64,000 bases of DNA from NCBI GenBank assembly GCA_964462985.1, contig CAYXAA010000002.1:124001-188000 (forward strand), written 5' to 3'. This document shows, one piece after another, positions 7,461-16,341 of the stretch. How positions within the stretch are numbered: the first letter of the stretch is position 1; every line of letters starts with the position of its first letter. A program made the position numbers and the translations under genes. The notes below the pieces were generated by a model that ran no database searches, was not told the origin of the DNA, and saw only the letters and a list, made by a program, of their open reading frames with translations. This DNA comes from CAYXAA01 sp964462985 (GTDB lineage: Bacteria; Pseudomonadota; Alphaproteobacteria; Rhizobiales; Stappiaceae).

Positions 7461-8653
7461 CACGTCGAACAATGGGGTCCTGGCGACAACATGCGCCGAT
7501 CATGCGTCGGGAGCATTCGTCATTCCTCCCCCTGGTCAGCCTCGTCTTCGCCGGCACGCTTTGTGCTGCGGGCGCTTCCCTGGCGCAGCAGCCCCCCGTC
7601 GAGAGTGTTCCACCGCCGGCAGTGGTGGTCGAGGAAATCGCGGTAAAAGAGGTAAGCAGCCCGGTCCAGTTCACTGCCCGCGTTGAAGCCATTGCGGCCG
7701 TCGACATCAGGGCACGGGTGACCGGTTTCTTGCGCGCCGTGAATTTCAGGGATGGCCAGACCGTCCAGGCCGGAGACGCCTTGTTCGAAATTGAGCCCGA
7801 GCAGCTTGAGGCCGCGGTGGCTTCCGCACGGGCGCAAGTCGCTCGAGCGGAGGCAGTCCGCACCTCGGCGGAAAGGACGCTCGCGCGCAACCAGGCGCTG
7901 TTCGATCGCAGCACGGTGTCCCAGGCGGGGCTCGATGAGGCTCAGGCAGCTTTCGACATCGCTGTCGCTGACGTGCAGGTGGCAACAGCGGCACTCAATA
8001 CTGCGGAACTCAACCTTTCCTATGCCTGGATAGAAGCGCCGATTTCCGGCAGCATCGGGCGTGCCGTGTTCAGCAAAGGCGATCTGATCAGCCCCGACAG
8101 CGGCGCGCTGGCACGCATTGTCAGCCTGGATCCCATCCGCGTGGCCTTCGCAGTGAGCGAAGGTCTGGTCGTGACCTTGCGCCAGCAGGAGATTGGCCGC
8201 ACCCGTGACGAGCGCAGCCCGCTGGAACTCTCGCTGCGCCTGCCAAACGGATCTGAGTACGACCATTCTGGTCAGATCGATTTCGTGGAGGACGAGGTCG
8301 ATCCGCAAACCGGGACAGTCACCGCGCGTGCCGTTTTTCCCAACCCCGACGGCATCCTGCTTCCCGGGCAATTCGTCACCTTATACGTCCGCGAGAAGGA
8401 TGTTCCCAAGCGGCCGATCGTGCCCCAGTCGGCAGTGCTACAGGACCGCGAGGGACGCTTCGTCTACCTGCTTGGCGCCGACAGCATCGTCTCCGAGCAA
8501 CGCATCGAGACCGGGGCGCGGGTCGGCAACGGCTGGGCTGTCCTTCAGGGTCTGAAAGGCGGCGAGAAGGTCATCGTTCAAGGTATTCAGCGCCTGGCTG
8601 ACGGAATGACTGTTCGGCCGAGCCAAGGCCAGCCCGTCGGCGACGGGTCATGA
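7457..8653 (+). CDS. RND efflux membrane-fusion (periplasmic adaptor) protein
   Basis: A 398-residue HlyD/AcrA-type adaptor. An N-terminal signal region (LPLVSLVFAGTLCAAGASLAQ) is followed by the lipoyl half-motif (ARVEAIAAVDIRARVTGFL, DGQTVQAGDALFEIEPEQL). Then come an alpha-helical hairpin with many Ala/Glu/Gln (about residues 115-175), the second lipoyl half (YAWIEAPISGSIGRAVFSKGDLIS), a beta barrel and a membrane-proximal domain. It links an inner-membrane pump to an outer-membrane channel. Its start overlaps the HdeD stop and its stop overlaps the pump start. Residue 16 is a second possible ATG that would give a tighter signal peptide. No outer-membrane factor gene is present. Confidence 0.93.
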   Translation: MTRRTMGSWRQHAPIMRREHSSFLPLVSLVFAGTLCAAGASLAQQPPVESVPPPAVVVEEIAVKEVSSPVQFTARVEAIAAVDIRARVTGFLRAVNFRDGQTVQAGDALFEIEPEQLEAAVASARAQVARAEAVRTSAERTLARNQALFDRSTVSQAGLDEAQAAFDIAVADVQVATAALNTAELNLSYAWIEAPISGSIGRAVFSKGDLISPDSGALARIVSLDPIRVAFAVSEGLVVTLRQQEIGRTRDERSPLELSLRLPNGSEYDHSGQIDFVEDEVDPQTGTVTARAVFPNPDGILLPGQFVTLYVREKDVPKRPIVPQSAVLQDREGRFVYLLGADSIVSEQRIETGARVGNGWAVLQGLKGGEKVIVQGIQRLADGMTVRPSQGQPVGDGS

Positions 8654-11600
8654 TTTCCGACCTGTTCATAACTCGCACCAGGCTGGCGATCGTCGTCTCG
8701 ACGGTGATTGCGATCGTCGGCGCAATCGCAGTGTTTTTGCTGCCAGTGCAGCAGTACCCTCAGATCACGCCGCCTACTGTCTCCGTCTCGGCCACATACC
8801 CGGGAGCCAGTGCCGAGGTGATTGCCGACGTCGTCGGCGGACCGCTCGAGACCGCGATCAACGGCGTACCTGACATGATCTACATGTCATCGACAAGTTC
8901 GAACGCCGGACAGTATTCCCTTGCCGTGACGTTCGAGGTCGGGACCGATCCGGACATTGCCCAGGTCAACGTCCAGAACAGGGCGCAGCTGGCTATATCC
9001 CAGTTGCCGACTGCGGTGGCCCAGCAAGGGGTTTCGGTAAGATCGCGTTCACCGGACTTCGTGCTCGGTATCGCATTTTATTCGCCCGACGACAGGCTCG
9101 GCACGCTTGAAATCACCAACTTCACGTCAACCGTTGTCGTCGACGCCCTTTCGCGCATCAGCGGCGTGGGAGAGGCAACTGTGGTCGGTGCGTCCGAGTA
9201 CTCGATGCGCGTGTGGCTCGATCCAAGACGAATGGATGCTCTTGGCATCACGGCGGACGATGTCGCTACGGCAATTCAACAGCAGAACATCCAGGCATCT
9301 TTGGGCCAAGCCGGCGCGCCGCCAAACCCGGAAGGCACACAGTTGCAGTACACACTCGCGGCGCAGGGCCGGCTCGTCAGCGTTGAAGAGTTCGGCGACA
9401 TCGTCGTGCGCACTGGCGGCGCCGGCGCGATCGTTCGGCTGCGCGACATTGCCCGCATCGAACTCGGCGCACAAAGCTATGCCGCGAGAGCCCGCTTCGG
9501 CGGTCACGACACCGCGATGCTGCAGATCAGCCAGGCCCCCGGCGCCAACGCCATCCAGACTGCCAATGCCGTTCTGGCCGAACTCGATCGACTGTCGAGC
9601 AGCTTTCCCCCTGGGCTTGAGTTCCAGGTGGTCTACGACGCGACGCAGTTCGTACGGGCCAGCCTGTCGCTGATCGCCCAGATCCTCGTCGAGGCCTTTC
9701 TCATCGTGCTCCTCGTCACCTTTCTGTTCCTGCAGGACTGGCGCGCCACGCTGGTCTCGGCCATGGCAATCCCCATATCGTTGCTCGGCGCGATGGCGGC
9801 GCTCTTTGCATTCGGCTTTTCCATCAACACGGTTTCGCTGCTTGCCCTGGTGCTGGCGATCGGCCTCGTCGTCGACGACGCGATCCTGGTCGTGGAGAAT
9901 GTCAAGCGCGTCATGGAAGACGAGCCGGATATCGATTCGACCACCGCGACGCGAAAGGCGATGCGCCAGATCATCGGCCCTATCGTCTCAACCACGCTGG
10001 TGCTGCTTGCGGTGGTGACACCGGCAGCGTTCCTGCCGGGCATAAACGGCCAGCTCTACCGTCAGTTCGCTGTCACCTTGTCGGCCGCATTGGTCATATC
10101 CTCGATCGTAGCGCTGACGCTCAGCCCTGCGCTCAGCGCTGTCCTGCTGACACACGGACAATCCGGCTACCGGCGTGGCCCCCTCGGTTGGTTCGCCCGC
10201 GTGCTCACGGTGACGCGAGACGGTTACGGGCGCGCTGTCGGCTTTCTCCTGCGCCTGTGGATCGTGCCAATTGCCGTTCTTGCGGCCTGTTTCACCGGCG
10301 CATTTTGGCTCTTTACCGGCCTGCCCGCCACCTTTCTGCCCGATGAGGATCAGGGTGCCCTGTTCCTGGACATCCAGCTCCCTGACGCTGCATCCATCGA
10401 CCGCACTCAGGCGATCCTCGCCGACGTCGAAACCATCCTGTCGGACACCGAAGGCGTTGAGAACATCATTTCCGTCGCCGGTTTCAGCATCTTGCAGGGA
10501 ACGCTGTCCCCTAGCGGAGCGATGGCCATTGCAGCGCTGGCTCCATGGGACGCACGCACTGCTCCCGAACTTCAACTTGGCGCGATACTCCAGCGACTGC
10601 GTGCTCGTTTCGCGACAATCCCCGGTGCGACCATTTCCGCCTTTGCCCCGCCTGCCATTTCCGGACTTGGCGCAGTTGGCGGTCTGGATCTCCGCCTCCA
10701 AGCGCAGCAGGGGCAATCACCGGAAGAGCTCGGGCAGGTCGCACGCGCCTTCGTTGCCGCGATCAACCAGCAGCCGGAAATCGGTGGAGTGGGCACGACC
10801 TTCAGCGCGGACGTGCCGCAAGTCTATGTTGACGTCGATCGTACCCGCGCCGAGGCACTTGGGCTTAGCGTCGCCGATATATACTCGGCAATCGGCGCAA
10901 GCTTCGGATCACGTTACGTCAATGACTTCACCCTTCAGGGGCGCGTCTTTCAGGTCAACCTCCAGGCCGATGCCCGGCACAGGGCGGACGCCGAAGATAT
11001 CCTCAATCTTCATGTACGCAGCCGGACCGGCGCAATGGTCCCGCTCAGGACCGCAGTGTCGACGGACATCGTCCTCGCGCCCTTTGTGATCCCCCGATAT
11101 AACCTCTTCGTGACGGCGCCGATCAATGGACAGCCGGCTCCCGGCGGCAGCTCGGGCGCGGCCATGGACGCGGTTGAGCGCGTGGCTGCTGAGGAACTAC
11201 CCCCCGGGTACGGGTTCGAGTGGTCGGGTCTCTCCTTCCAGGAGCGGCGCAGCCAAGGTCAGGAGCCGGTGATCTTCGCGCTGGCGTTCCTGTTCGCCTA
11301 TCTTTTCCTCGTCGCACAATACGAAAGCTGGATGTTGCCATTCGCGGTCATCCTGTCGCTCGGTGCCGCTCTTTTCGGTGCCACGGCAGCCCTTGCGCTT
11401 TTCGACCTGCAGAACAGCCTTTATGCGCAGATCGCCATCGTGCTTTTGATAGGGCTTGCCTCGAAAAACGCGATCCTGATCGTCGAGTTTGCCAAGGATC
11501 GCCGCGAAGAGGGCCTTTCGATAGCCAAGGCCGCACGATCCGGTGCCGAGCAGAGACTCCGCGCGGTGCTGATGACGGCGCTCGGCTTCATCTTCGGCAT

Positions 11601-11808
11601 TCTTCCGCTGGCGATGGCGACCGGCGCTGGCGCCGGCGCCGGCCAGGCGATCGGCGTCACCATCCTTGGCGGAATGGTGGGGGCGACAACGGTCGGCCTC
11701 TTCATCATCCCGACCCTGTTCGTGGCTGTGCAATGGGCGTCGGAATGGGGCACGCGGCGGGCAAGCATCGCTGCTGAGCGAAGGTCCCAACAGAGGAGGA
11801 AAGCATGA
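8650..11808 (+). CDS. RND efflux transporter, inner-membrane pump
   Basis: A 1052-residue HAE1-type pump of the AcrB/MexB family: 12 membrane helices with two large periplasmic loops. The proton relay residues are in place: Asp409-Asp410 in GLVVDDAILVVENV, and Lys939 in GLASKNAILIVEFAKDR. The N-terminus (FITRTRLAIVVSTVIAIVGAIAVFLLPVQQYPQITPPTVSVSATYPGAS) is textbook for the family. It overlaps its adaptor gene upstream and the third HdeD gene downstream by four bases each. The substrate range cannot be predicted. The absence of a TolC-like gene means an outer-membrane partner is encoded elsewhere. Confidence 0.96.
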   Translation: MISDLFITRTRLAIVVSTVIAIVGAIAVFLLPVQQYPQITPPTVSVSATYPGASAEVIADVVGGPLETAINGVPDMIYMSSTSSNAGQYSLAVTFEVGTDPDIAQVNVQNRAQLAISQLPTAVAQQGVSVRSRSPDFVLGIAFYSPDDRLGTLEITNFTSTVVVDALSRISGVGEATVVGASEYSMRVWLDPRRMDALGITADDVATAIQQQNIQASLGQAGAPPNPEGTQLQYTLAAQGRLVSVEEFGDIVVRTGGAGAIVRLRDIARIELGAQSYAARARFGGHDTAMLQISQAPGANAIQTANAVLAELDRLSSSFPPGLEFQVVYDATQFVRASLSLIAQILVEAFLIVLLVTFLFLQDWRATLVSAMAIPISLLGAMAALFAFGFSINTVSLLALVLAIGLVVDDAILVVENVKRVMEDEPDIDSTTATRKAMRQIIGPIVSTTLVLLAVVTPAAFLPGINGQLYRQFAVTLSAALVISSIVALTLSPALSAVLLTHGQSGYRRGPLGWFARVLTVTRDGYGRAVGFLLRLWIVPIAVLAACFTGAFWLFTGLPATFLPDEDQGALFLDIQLPDAASIDRTQAILADVETILSDTEGVENIISVAGFSILQGTLSPSGAMAIAALAPWDARTAPELQLGAILQRLRARFATIPGATISAFAPPAISGLGAVGGLDLRLQAQQGQSPEELGQVARAFVAAINQQPEIGGVGTTFSADVPQVYVDVDRTRAEALGLSVADIYSAIGASFGSRYVNDFTLQGRVFQVNLQADARHRADAEDILNLHVRSRTGAMVPLRTAVSTDIVLAPFVIPRYNLFVTAPINGQPAPGGSSGAAMDAVERVAAEELPPGYGFEWSGLSFQERRSQGQEPVIFALAFLFAYLFLVAQYESWMLPFAVILSLGAALFGATAALALFDLQNSLYAQIAIVLLIGLASKNAILIVEFAKDRREEGLSIAKAARSGAEQRLRAVLMTALGFIFGILPLAMATGAGAGAGQAIGVTILGGMVGATTVGLFIIPTLFVAVQWASEWGTRRASIAAERRSQQRRKA

Positions 11809-12383
11809 CGACTTACGACACCAGAGGGGCTGTAGGCTCTTATGTGCCGCCTAGATGGCTTCGCATTCTGCTGGGAATCGTCCTGATCCTTGGCGGCGTT
11901 TTCGTGCTGGGGGACATCGCCCTTGCGACCCTCGTCAGCGCCCTGCTCATCGGCTACACCGCGATTGTCGTGGGCGGCTTTGAAATCGTCCATGCATTCT
12001 GGACGAAAGGTTGGGGTGGCTTCGTCTGGCAGATTGTGCTCGGAGCCCTGTACATCGTGTTCGGCTTGATGGTGGTTCGGCAGCCGCTTTCGGGCGTCCT
12101 GGTGCTCACCCTGACGTTGGGCTTGGTGTTTCTGGCCTCCGGGATCGTCCGCATCATCGTCGGGGTCAGGCACTGGGCGGAGTCTGGATGGATCATGACG
12201 ATTTCGGGACTTTTCGGCATCGTGGCCGGCGGGATCATCCTCTCAGGATGGCCGATGACAGGGCTGTGGGTGCTGGGCCTCCTGCTTGCCATCGATCTGA
12301 TCACGCACGGGGTAGCCTGGCTCACCTACGGATGGCGGCCCGATCATGCAGGAAATCCGGGAGCGGCTGTTGGTGCAGGTTGA
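11805..12383 (+). CDS. HdeD family (DUF308) membrane protein, copy 3
   Basis: A 192-residue DUF308 protein with about six membrane segments (LLGIVLILGGVFVLGDIALATL, GYTAIVVGGFEIVHAFW, GLVFLASGIVRIIVGVRHWAESGWIMTISG). Its start overlaps the RND pump stop and an AGAGGAGG ribosome site precedes it. It matches copy 1 almost motif for motif, including the central charged turn (HWAESGW here, RYKDAGW in copy 1) and the HGVAWL helix near the end. The two therefore look like a duplication, although they lie about 9 kb apart. Confidence 0.88.
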   Translation: MTTYDTRGAVGSYVPPRWLRILLGIVLILGGVFVLGDIALATLVSALLIGYTAIVVGGFEIVHAFWTKGWGGFVWQIVLGALYIVFGLMVVRQPLSGVLVLTLTLGLVFLASGIVRIIVGVRHWAESGWIMTISGLFGIVAGGIILSGWPMTGLWVLGLLLAIDLITHGVAWLTYGWRPDHAGNPGAAVGAG

Positions 12384-12536
12384 AGGAAAAACCTCGACAT
12401 CAGTGAGACGGAAACGGGCCTCCTAGCCGAGCGGTCGCCCCACTTGCTGATCGTCAGATCTTGCACATTGCCGACACCGGGGCCTGACCGAGAGACGACT
12501 GGGGTCATCATACGCGGGAAACCAAACGCGAGGCGG

Positions 12537-13328
12537 TCACCGTTTCGCCGGCTTCTTCAGTGCGGACGCCCTCTCGCGGCTGTCCCAGTACTGAGATGCC
12601 GCTTGGCGATTGAGTTCGAGCATGCGTTCCATTTCAGCGCCCGCCGCCTGTCCGTCCCTGGCACGTATCGCCTCTGCGACACGGATATGCCCTTCGCGTG
12701 TAACAGGCTCGCCGTCGATGGCCTCCACACCAAATTCGTAGGAAATCTGCAGTACGGTCAAGATGATCGGCCGTAATTGCCGCATCATGAGGTTGCCGGT
12801 CGCCTCCAGGATTGTCGAATGGAACAGGCAGTCGGACGCAAACAGAGTCGCCACGTCTCCTTCTTCGGGATGCATGGCGTGTGCCGCCTCGAGGATCATC
12901 CGGATCTGGTCATCGGTCGCCCGGATAGCAGCAATGGCCGCAGCGGCCGGCTCGATGATGCAGCGCAGTTCGGTAGTCTCCGCAAACATCTGCCGGAGCC
13001 GCGGATGATCCGGTGCATGCCAGGCAGCGACATCGACATCGAGCAGGCTCCATTCCTCGATCGGCCGCACCCGGGTTCCGTATCGTCTGGCGGTCTTGAC
13101 CAATCCCTTGCCGGAAAGAACCTTGATCGCATCCCGGATCGTCGCGCGGCTGACGCCGAGCGAGTGGGCGAGTTCCTCCTCCGTCGGCATCACCTCCCCT
13201 TGCGGATACTCGTCATTCGCAATGCGTCGGCCGAGCGCCTCAACCACCTTCTTCGTCGCGCCGGTCGGTAGCGACGACGTCAGCTCGATGGGAAGTTTAA
13301 GCCGCGATGACGTCGGGCCTTCGTTCAT
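12537..13328 (-). CDS. GntR family regulator, FadR/FCD subfamily (DgoR-like)
   Basis: A 263-residue transcription factor. A GntR winged helix lies at about residues 25-90 (VVEALGRRIANDEYPQGEVMPTEEELAHSLGVSRATIRDAIKVLSGKGLV). The FCD ligand-binding domain runs from about 105 to 245, with likely metal-site residues in SDCLFHSTILEATGN and EGHIRVAEAIRARDG. I used the ATG preceded by TTGGAGAA rather than an in-frame TTG four codons upstream. It is divergent from a TRAP transporter and a galactonate-dehydratase-type enzyme, so a sugar acid is its likely effector. An inverted repeat in the shared promoter region is a candidate operator. Confidence 0.9.
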   Translation of the reverse strand: MNEGPTSSRLKLPIELTSSLPTGATKKVVEALGRRIANDEYPQGEVMPTEEELAHSLGVSRATIRDAIKVLSGKGLVKTARRYGTRVRPIEEWSLLDVDVAAWHAPDHPRLRQMFAETTELRCIIEPAAAAIAAIRATDDQIRMILEAAHAMHPEEGDVATLFASDCLFHSTILEATGNLMMRQLRPIILTVLQISYEFGVEAIDGEPVTREGHIRVAEAIRARDGQAAGAEMERMLELNRQAASQYWDSRERASALKKPAKR

Positions 13329-13345
13329 CAGCTTCTCCAACTTCT

Positions 13346-13368
13346 ATCTTTACATATGATCTAAAGAT
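13346..13368. promoter_or_regulatory. Inverted repeat, candidate GntR operator
   Basis: ATCTTTA and TAAAGAT arms, perfectly complementary, are separated by nine bases in the AT-rich gap between the GntR gene and dctP. The position, 18 bases before the regulator start and about 100 before dctP, suits repression of both directions. Assignment to the GntR protein is inference from location. Confidence 0.5.
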
Positions 13369-13466
13369 TGCAATGCTCCGTTCAATGGCGATGCCGGCGA
13401 CCCGCAACGGTCGATCCGCGCTTAACATAAGGCCAGCCCACATCAGACCTGTGGAGGGAGGAGACC

Positions 13467-14492
13467 ATGAGGATTCATATTTGGCTAGCGGCCACGGTCG
13501 CGGCATGCGCCGGCTGGTTCGTCGGCGCGCCGACAACCGAGGCGGCCGAGATTAAATTTGGCATCGGCGTCGCCGAGGGCGACTATCCGGAGTACAACGC
13601 CCTCGTCCGCTTTAAGGAATACGTCGAGTTCAAGACCAACGGCGAGATCACGGTACGTCTGTTTCCGGGCAATCAGCTTGGCGGCGAGCGCGAGATGATC
13701 GAGCAGGTACAGCAAGGCGGCCTTGAACTGTCTCTCCCGGCAGACGGTGCAATGGCCGGTTTCTATGCGCCGATCCAGGTGTGGTCGATTCCCTACCTGT
13801 TCGAGAGCGCACCGGTCGCCTGGGAGGTTCTGAACGGGCCATTCGGCGACGCGATGCGCGAAGACATCCTGGCAAAGACCGGAATCCGGGCGCTGGCCTT
13901 CTCGCAGAACGGGTTCCGTTCCTTCACCAACAGCATCCGGCCGATCATCAATCCGGAGGACATCGCCGGCATGAAGATCCGCACCATGGAAAGCCCGGTT
14001 TTCATGGAGATGGTGAGCGCGCTGGGTGCAACCGCTGTGCCAATCAGTGGTGCCGAGGTGGTCATGGCACTGAGACAGGGCGTCGTTGACGGCCAGGAAA
14101 ACCCGCCCGCCGTTGTCTACAGCGGCGGCCACGGTGAGGTGCAGAAATACTACACGCTCAACGAGCATGTCTTTGGTTTGCATGTCATCATCGCGAATGA
14201 GAAGTGGTTCTCGTCCCTCTCACCCGGTCACCAGCAGATCATTCAGGATGCCGCCATCTTGATGGCGTGGACCGAAAACCTGCAGAAGACCGAGGGCGAC
14301 TGGCGCTTCTCGCAGAAGCTGCGTGACGAACTCGGGATGGAGGTCCACGTCTCCACACCGGAGGAAAAGGCCGCGTTCAAGGAGATCACGCAGAAGCCGG
14401 TCGAAACCTTCATCCGCTCCCGCGTCGGCGACGAGCTTGTCGACACGCTTCTCGCCGAGGTCGAGGCCGCCAAGGCCAAGCTCTACCAGTAG
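13467..14492 (+). CDS. TRAP transporter solute-binding protein (DctP family)
   Basis: A 341-residue periplasmic binding protein. A Sec signal peptide ends near residue 27 (TTEAAE). The family signature KIRTMESPVFMEMVSALGATAVPISGAEVVMALRQGVVDGQENP contains the Arg that binds the substrate carboxylate. The GGER motif near residue 73 and the ESAPVAWEVLNGPFG segment are also typical. A GGAGGGAGGAG ribosome site precedes the ATG. It is the first gene of the dctPQM unit and sits before a galactonate-dehydratase-like gene, so an aldonic or uronic acid is the likely ligand. Confidence 0.95.
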   Translation: MRIHIWLAATVAACAGWFVGAPTTEAAEIKFGIGVAEGDYPEYNALVRFKEYVEFKTNGEITVRLFPGNQLGGEREMIEQVQQGGLELSLPADGAMAGFYAPIQVWSIPYLFESAPVAWEVLNGPFGDAMREDILAKTGIRALAFSQNGFRSFTNSIRPIINPEDIAGMKIRTMESPVFMEMVSALGATAVPISGAEVVMALRQGVVDGQENPPAVVYSGGHGEVQKYYTLNEHVFGLHVIIANEKWFSSLSPGHQQIIQDAAILMAWTENLQKTEGDWRFSQKLRDELGMEVHVSTPEEKAAFKEITQKPVETFIRSRVGDELVDTLLAEVEAAKAKLYQ

Positions 14493-14505
14493 GTCCTCCG
14501 ACACG

Positions 14506-14534
14506 GCTGCGGGGGCGCACTCTGTTCCCGCAGC
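14506..14534 (+). other. Intercistronic hairpin between dctP and dctQ
   Basis: GCTGCGGG and CCCGCAGC can form a perfect 8-bp stem with a 13-base loop just after the binding-protein stop codon and before the dctQ ribosome site. No T-tract follows. Such hairpins commonly stabilise or partly terminate mRNA so that binding protein exceeds permease. Confidence 0.55.
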
Positions 14535-14549
14535 TGCAAGGTGACAAGG

Positions 14550-15056
14550 ATGCGTGCAATAGCCCTCCGCGCTGCCCGTCTGCTCGCGAGGTCGACGGAG
14601 ACCCTTGCGACGGTGCTGCTTATTATCGTAACCGCGCTCAACCTCACCCAGGTCACCGGCCGCTACGTCTTCAGCACCGGCTTCGGCTGGACCGAGGAAG
14701 CGATGCGTTACCTCATGATCTGGCTGATGATGCTGGGCTCGGTCGCCTGCATATTCCGGGTCGAGCATATGGCAGTTGAAACCGTCGAGAGCCTCGTCCA
14801 CCCTCGCCACGCATCACTGGCACGATCCGCACTCTATACGATTGCCGCCGTCTTCTGCCTGTTCGTTCTGGTCTACGGCTGGCCGCTCGCGCTGCGCAAC
14901 GCGGCGCAGGTGGCGCCGGCCTCGGGCATTCCAATGATTCTGCCCTATCTCGCCCTGCCGGTCGGGGCGTTCCTGATGCTGGTGCAGATTGCTCTATCAT
15001 GGATCGTCGGCTTCGAGCCGGACAGATCGGCCGATGACCCCGGGGGAGCTGCATGA
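14550..15056 (+). CDS. TRAP transporter small permease (DctQ family)
   Basis: A 168-residue protein with four membrane helices, the standard DctQ size. The motif GFGWTEEAMRYLMIWLMMLGSVACIFRVEHMAVETVE is diagnostic (TEE..R....W....G). The ATG used has AAGGTGA five bases upstream; a GTG nine bases earlier is inside that ribosome site. The stop overlaps the large permease start (ATGA), so translation is probably coupled. Confidence 0.9.
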   Translation: MRAIALRAARLLARSTETLATVLLIIVTALNLTQVTGRYVFSTGFGWTEEAMRYLMIWLMMLGSVACIFRVEHMAVETVESLVHPRHASLARSALYTIAAVFCLFVLVYGWPLALRNAAQVAPASGIPMILPYLALPVGAFLMLVQIALSWIVGFEPDRSADDPGGAA

Positions 15057-16327
15057 TCCTCGTTGCGGTCGTCGGACTTTCCCTTCTCTTCATCGGCGTG
15101 CCGGTGGCCTTCGCGCTCGGACTGGCCGGACTGGTCGGTGTCTGGATCGCCGACATTCCCTTTGCCATCGTGGCAACCCGTCTCTTCACCGGGGTCGACA
15201 GCTTCGTCTTTCTCGCCGTTCCGTTCTATATTCTCGCGGCCGAGATCATGAGCCAGGGCGGTATAACGACCCGTCTGATCTCGATCGCGTCGCACGCAAC
15301 GCGATGGCTGCGCGGCGGTACCGCGTTCGCCAATGTCGGCACCTCGGTGATGTTCGCTGGGATCTCCGGTTCGGCGGTGGCCGATGCAGCCGCCCTTGGA
15401 CGCGTCTTCATGCACGAGATGCCGAAAGAGGGCTACTCCAGGCCCTATGCAGGCGCCGTGACGGTCGCGTCGGCCATCATCGGACCAATCATTCCCCCGT
15501 CCGGTTTGGCTATCCTAATGGCAGCCGTGTCGGGCTTGTCTGTCATCGATCTCTTCCTGGCCGGCGTGGTCCCGGGCCTGCTCCTCGGCGCCGCCTGCTG
15601 TCTTGTCATTGCCTTCGACGCTTTCCGCGGCCGACTTCCCAAGCCTCGGATCCGTCCGATGGAAGACGCGCCCTGGCGCTTTATCATCGAAGGCATCGCC
15701 GTTGCTTCACTGCCCCTCATCATCCTCGGCGGCATGGTACTTGGCATCTACACTGCCACCGAGGGTGGCGGCATCGCTGTCGCCTACGCCATCTTCCTGT
15801 CGACGGTGGTGTTCCGCCAACTCGATCTTCGTGGCCTATGGCACGCCTTTGTGAAGGCCGCCCGCATATCGGCGACGATCTACCTTCTTGTGGCAGCAGC
15901 CACGGTCCTGTCTTACGCGCTCAACCTGCTCGGCATTGCCGGGTGGGTCCGCGGTGCCACCGTGATCTTCGAAGGCCAGCCCCTCGCCTTCCTGTTCGCG
16001 ATTGCGCTGCTCATGCTGGTCCTCGGCACCTTCCTGGATATTGGCGCTGCCATCCTCATCTTCGTGCCGCTCATCATGCCCACGACCTACGCCCTCGGTA
16101 TCGACCCCCTGCAGATGGGAATGGTGGTCATGCTCACACTGGCCATCGGGCTGGTGACACCGCCGGTCGGCGTCGTGCTGTTCGTGGTCATGCGCGTCGG
16201 GGACATCGGCATGCTGCCGCTGCTTCGGGCGCTTGCACCATTCCTTTTGGCGGAGTTTGGCGCGGTGGTACTGCTCTGCCTCGTGCCGGAGTTCTCCACC
16301 TGGCTTCCCGAACTTCTCAACCCCTAA
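15053..16327 (+). CDS. TRAP transporter large permease (DctM family)
   Basis: A 424-residue membrane protein of the usual DctM length, with about 12 helices and re-entrant segments. Recognisable parts are FIGVPVAFALGLAGLVGVWIADIP at the start, the SGSAVADAAALGRVFMHEM loop, IIGPIIPPSGLAILMAAVSGLSVIDLFLAGVVPGLLLG, and the C-terminal GLVTPPVGVVLFVVMRVGDIG. It is the ion-coupled (Na+ in characterised TRAP systems) translocation subunit. The gene overlaps dctQ and is followed, after 14 bases, by the enolase-family enzyme. Confidence 0.95.
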   Translation: MILVAVVGLSLLFIGVPVAFALGLAGLVGVWIADIPFAIVATRLFTGVDSFVFLAVPFYILAAEIMSQGGITTRLISIASHATRWLRGGTAFANVGTSVMFAGISGSAVADAAALGRVFMHEMPKEGYSRPYAGAVTVASAIIGPIIPPSGLAILMAAVSGLSVIDLFLAGVVPGLLLGAACCLVIAFDAFRGRLPKPRIRPMEDAPWRFIIEGIAVASLPLIILGGMVLGIYTATEGGGIAVAYAIFLSTVVFRQLDLRGLWHAFVKAARISATIYLLVAAATVLSYALNLLGIAGWVRGATVIFEGQPLAFLFAIALLMLVLGTFLDIGAAILIFVPLIMPTTYALGIDPLQMGMVVMLTLAIGLVTPPVGVVLFVVMRVGDIGMLPLLRALAPFLLAEFGAVVLLCLVPEFSTWLPELLNP

Positions 16328-16341
16328 GCTTAGAGGCCGAG

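Noticed and set aside
14989..16341. Long plus-strand open frame that reads into the galactonate-dehydratase gene, apparently an 842-residue protein
   Set aside because: The first 451 codons are an Arg/His-rich shadow of dctM in another frame. Only the part from the TTG at 16342 resembles a protein family.
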